Positions 62,152-64,000 of a stretch of DNA of 64,000 nucleotides are shown here, piece after piece. The stretch is from Fen-1245 sp963835535 (lineage in GTDB: Bacteria; Gemmatimonadota; Gemmatimonadetes; Gemmatimonadales; JACORV01), in the NCBI GenBank assembly GCA_963835535.1, contig CAWIFL010000005.1, positions 310,001 to 374,000 on the forward strand, in the 5' to 3' direction. A model generated the notes under the pieces. The model ran no database searches. It saw only the letters and a list, made by a program, of their open reading frames with translations, and was not told where the DNA came from. The number at the start of each line of letters is the position of its first letter. Within the stretch, counting starts at the first letter, position 1. The position numbers and the translations under genes were made by a program.

Positions 62152-63030
62152 ACGGTCGGAGATCCCCGAGGCATCGGCCCCGAAGTGGTGGCCGCGGCCC
62201 TGGCCGGCGCGTTGGCGGCGATCACCGTCGTGGGCCCGGACGACGTCGTCGCGGCCCTGGGCGCGGACCAGGTCGCCGGCGTCGGGCGCTGGGACGGCGG
62301 CGGGGCGGCGAGCCTCGAGCTGGCGGGGCGGCTCACCGGACGCGCGGTGGAGGAGGCGGTCCGGCTCTGGAAGGACGGCCGGGTGGACGCGATCGTCACG
62401 GGCCCGGGCGACAAGCGCGCCCTGAACGCCGCGGGCTATCGCTTCCCGGGCCACACCGAGCTGCTCCGCGACCTGACGGGGGCGAAGCAGGTCGCGATGA
62501 TGCTGGCCTCCGACCGGCTGCGGGTCGTTCTGGTCACGACCCACCTCGCGCTGCGGGACGCGATCCCCATCGTCACGCGGGAACGGATCGTCGAGATCGG
62601 GCGCATCACCCAGCGCTACCTCGCCGAGTGGTTCGGCGTGGCGCGGCCGCGGCTGGCGCTCTGCGCCCTGAATCCGCACGCGGGGGAGGGCGGCCTGTTC
62701 GGGCACGAGGAGGAGCGCACGCTCGGCCCCGCGGCCGCCGAGCTCGGGATCGCGGGCCCGCTGCCGGCGGACACCGTTTTCGTGCGCGCGATGAAGGGGG
62801 AATTCGACGCGGTGCTGGCGCCGTATCACGACGTCGGGATGACGGCCATCAAGGTGGCGTCGTTCGGCCACGCCGTGAACGTCACGCTGGGGCTGCCGGT
62901 GCCGCGCACCTCGCCGGATCACGGGACGGCGATGGACATCGCCGGCAAGGGCGTCGCCGACGCCTCCTCGATGAAGGAGGCCATCCGGGTGGCGGGAGAG
63001 ATCGTGCGCAGGGTGAGAGGTGAGGGGTGA
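62149..63030 (+). CDS. pdxA: 4-hydroxythreonine-4-phosphate dehydrogenase (PdxA family)
   Basis: NAD-dependent metal enzyme of pyridoxal phosphate synthesis. The 293-residue frame is shorter than the usual 320-330. Seen: TVGDPRGIGPEV, TGPGDKRALNAAGYRFPGHTE with a metal His, LALCALNPHAGEGG, APYHDVGMTAIKV with the second His, and RTSPDHGTAMDIAGKG with the third. The first standard start (GTG) cuts into the first strand; the frame upstream codes for LPRLAV, so the real start may be non-standard near 62128. PdxA2-type enzymes of other pathways are an alternative. It converges with the CBS-domain gene. Confidence 0.87.
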   Translation: MTVGDPRGIGPEVVAAALAGALAAITVVGPDDVVAALGADQVAGVGRWDGGGAASLELAGRLTGRAVEEAVRLWKDGRVDAIVTGPGDKRALNAAGYRFPGHTELLRDLTGAKQVAMMLASDRLRVVLVTTHLALRDAIPIVTRERIVEIGRITQRYLAEWFGVARPRLALCALNPHAGEGGLFGHEEERTLGPAAAELGIAGPLPADTVFVRAMKGEFDAVLAPYHDVGMTAIKVASFGHAVNVTLGLPVPRTSPDHGTAMDIAGKGVADASSMKEAIRVAGEIVRRVRGEG

Positions 63031-63037
63031 CTCTCAC
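63013..63037. terminator. Hairpin at the convergent pdxA and HlyC-type gene ends
   Basis: GTGAGAG (63013-63019) and CTCTCAC (63031-63037) form a 7-bp stem with an 11-base loop. It uses the same GTGAGAGGTGAG word as the pckG-maeB hairpin and covers the last codons of pdxA. Confidence 0.4.
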
Positions 63038-64000
63038 TTCACGTACCTCGCCTCCGAAACGCGTCTGCCCTGCATCGCCGTGATCTCGAACGCTCCCCCG
63101 TCCGTCGCGACCCGGTCTCCCACCCTGGGCAATCGCCCGAGCTTGCCGAACAGGTATCCGCCGAGCGTCGTGTAGTCGGCGCTCGTCAGGGTCAGGCCGC
63201 AGCGGGCGTTCACCTCGGCGAGCGTGAGGTCGCCGGGCAGCGCGGCGCCGGGGGGGAGGGCGGTGCCGCTGGGCCGCGGCGGCCCCGGCCGGTCGTACTC
63301 GTCGTAGATCGGCCCGACGATCTCCTCGAGCAGGTCCTCCATCGTCACGAGGCCGGCCGTGCCGCCGAACTCGTCCAGCACGATCACCATGTGGACGCGC
63401 ATCAGCTTCATGTCGGCGAGCACGTCCTCGACCTCGCGGGAGCCGGGCACGAAGTGCACAGGTCTGACGAGTAAGGAGAGTTGGCCGGGCGTGCCGCCCG
63501 GAGCGCGCAGCGCCGCGAGCACGTCCTTCGCGTGGACGATCCCGGCGATGTCGTCCAGCGATGCGCGCATGACCGGGTAGCGCGAGCGCCGCGCCTTCGC
63601 GATCAGGTCCGCCGCCTCGCCGAGCGAGGCGTCCAGCTCGAGCGCCACGATCTCGGTGCGCGGCGTCATCACCTCGCGCGCCGTCTTCTCCGAGAACTCG
63701 AATACGCCGGCCAGGAGCCGCGCGTCGGCGCGGTCGAGCTTGCCCGCCTTGGCGCTCTGGTCCACGAGCATCCGCAGCTCCTCGGCCGAGTGCAGCCGCT
63801 CCAGCGTGGTCGGCGCGCGCTGGCCGAAGATCCGCAGCACGAGGTTGGCGCTCCCCCGCAGCAGCCAGATGAACGGGTTGGTGGCGATGGTGAAGACGAT
63901 GAGGGGGCCCGACAGCCACCGGCTCGTGCGCTCGGGGTAGAGGAGCGCGAGGGCCTTCGGCGCGAGCTCGCCGAGCACGATGTCGAGGAAGGTGATGAGC
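63034..64000 (-). CDS. CBS-domain/CorC-HlyC transporter-associated protein, 5' end outside the window
   Basis: A protein of the 'hemolysin' family (DUF21, two CBS domains, CorC_HlyC C-domain), linked by homologues to magnesium or cobalt efflux and membrane function. The N-terminus is cut by the window edge; the visible part starts within the DUF21 membrane domain (FLDIVLGELAPKALALLYPE). CBS motifs follow (REVMTPRTEIVALELDASL, RSRYPVMRASLDDIAGIVH, MVIVLDEFGGTAGLVTMEDL). The HlyC domain at the end has GGYLFGKLGRLPRVGD. The frame remains open to base 64000. Confidence 0.9.
   Translation of the reverse strand, partial: LITFLDIVLGELAPKALALLYPERTSRWLSGPLIVFTIATNPFIWLLRGSANLVLRIFGQRAPTTLERLHSAEELRMLVDQSAKAGKLDRADARLLAGVFEFSEKTAREVMTPRTEIVALELDASLGEAADLIAKARRSRYPVMRASLDDIAGIVHAKDVLAALRAPGGTPGQLSLLVRPVHFVPGSREVEDVLADMKLMRVHMVIVLDEFGGTAGLVTMEDLLEEIVGPIYDEYDRPGPPRPSGTALPPGAALPGDLTLAEVNARCGLTLTSADYTTLGGYLFGKLGRLPRVGDRVATDGGAFEITAMQGRRVSEARYVK

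Overview
The window is G+C-rich, densely coding bacterial chromosome. The genes point to a Gram-negative-type (diderm) aerobic heterotroph: SurA-like chaperones, a Wza-like polysaccharide export protein, a family 9 heptosyltransferase, a TonB-plug-like surface protein, cytochrome bd oxidase, GTP-type PEP carboxykinase and MaeB-type malic enzyme. The style (many lipoproteins, carboxypeptidase-regulatory/TonB-plug proteins, frequent GTG starts) would fit Gemmatimonadota, but that is inference and no rRNA or other marker in the window confirms it.

Layout. 1-5.1 kb: the end of an ornithine cyclodeaminase-family gene, branched-chain aminotransferase, an MltD-like lytic transglycosylase, then moaC and holB on the minus strand. 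5.1-12.2 kb: an arsenic island with arsR-arsC-acr3 (minus), a CxxC mini-thioredoxin (minus), an arsP-like permease (plus, carrying two frameshifts) and arsM (minus). It is split by a 2.85 kb IS1595-like element (7106-9954) with 30-bp inverted ends, a transposase and four passenger reading frames. The left end lies just upstream of the -35 box of the ars promoter. 12.2-17.8 kb: a palindromic repeat region, cydAB, a KimA-like permease, a CsaA-like tRNA-binding protein and a methyltransferase. 17.8-26.8 kb: tRNA-Asn, a polysaccharide export protein, uvrA, a flippase-like membrane protein coupled to an ABC exporter, a three-FHA protein and a PP2C phosphatase. 26.8-28.8 kb: a lipoprotein and a broken TonB-plug-like gene. 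28.9-36.9 kb: an HD hydrolase, pckG, then maeB, rpiB-like, nfo and pcm on the minus strand. 36.9-40 kb: a GAF-GGDEF protein and a MerR-like regulator with a coupled partner. 39.8-50.3 kb: a long minus-strand run lepA, heptosyltransferase, ROK kinase, PfkB kinase, ATPase, STAS-like, Cys/Met PLP enzyme, ftsE, ftsX, envC-like, zinc ribbon, joined by many 4-base stop/start overlaps. 50.4-64 kb: a DUF72 protein, a DUF4384 protein, a DUF58 and BatA-like pair, mfd, two SurA-type foldases, pdxA and a partial CBS/HlyC protein.

How the genes fit together. ArsC reduces arsenate and Acr3 exports arsenite. ArsM methylates arsenite, and an intact ArsP would export the methylated trivalent product. FtsE, FtsX and EnvC form the known divisome module that activates cell-wall amidases. 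PckG and MaeB sit at the PEP/pyruvate/C4 node. Nfo, UvrA, Mfd and Pcm are macromolecule-repair functions.

The features least explained by ordinary annotation are: the passenger genes of the IS1595-like element, including a HEPN-like protein whose start overlaps that of a tiny basic protein on the other strand; a 50-bp repeat found three times, inside mfd, at the start of a surA gene and in the 3' end of an ATPase gene; an 8-bp tandem repeat inserted in frame in both uvrA and rpiB; and two genes that appear to start at CTG overlapping the upstream stop codon.
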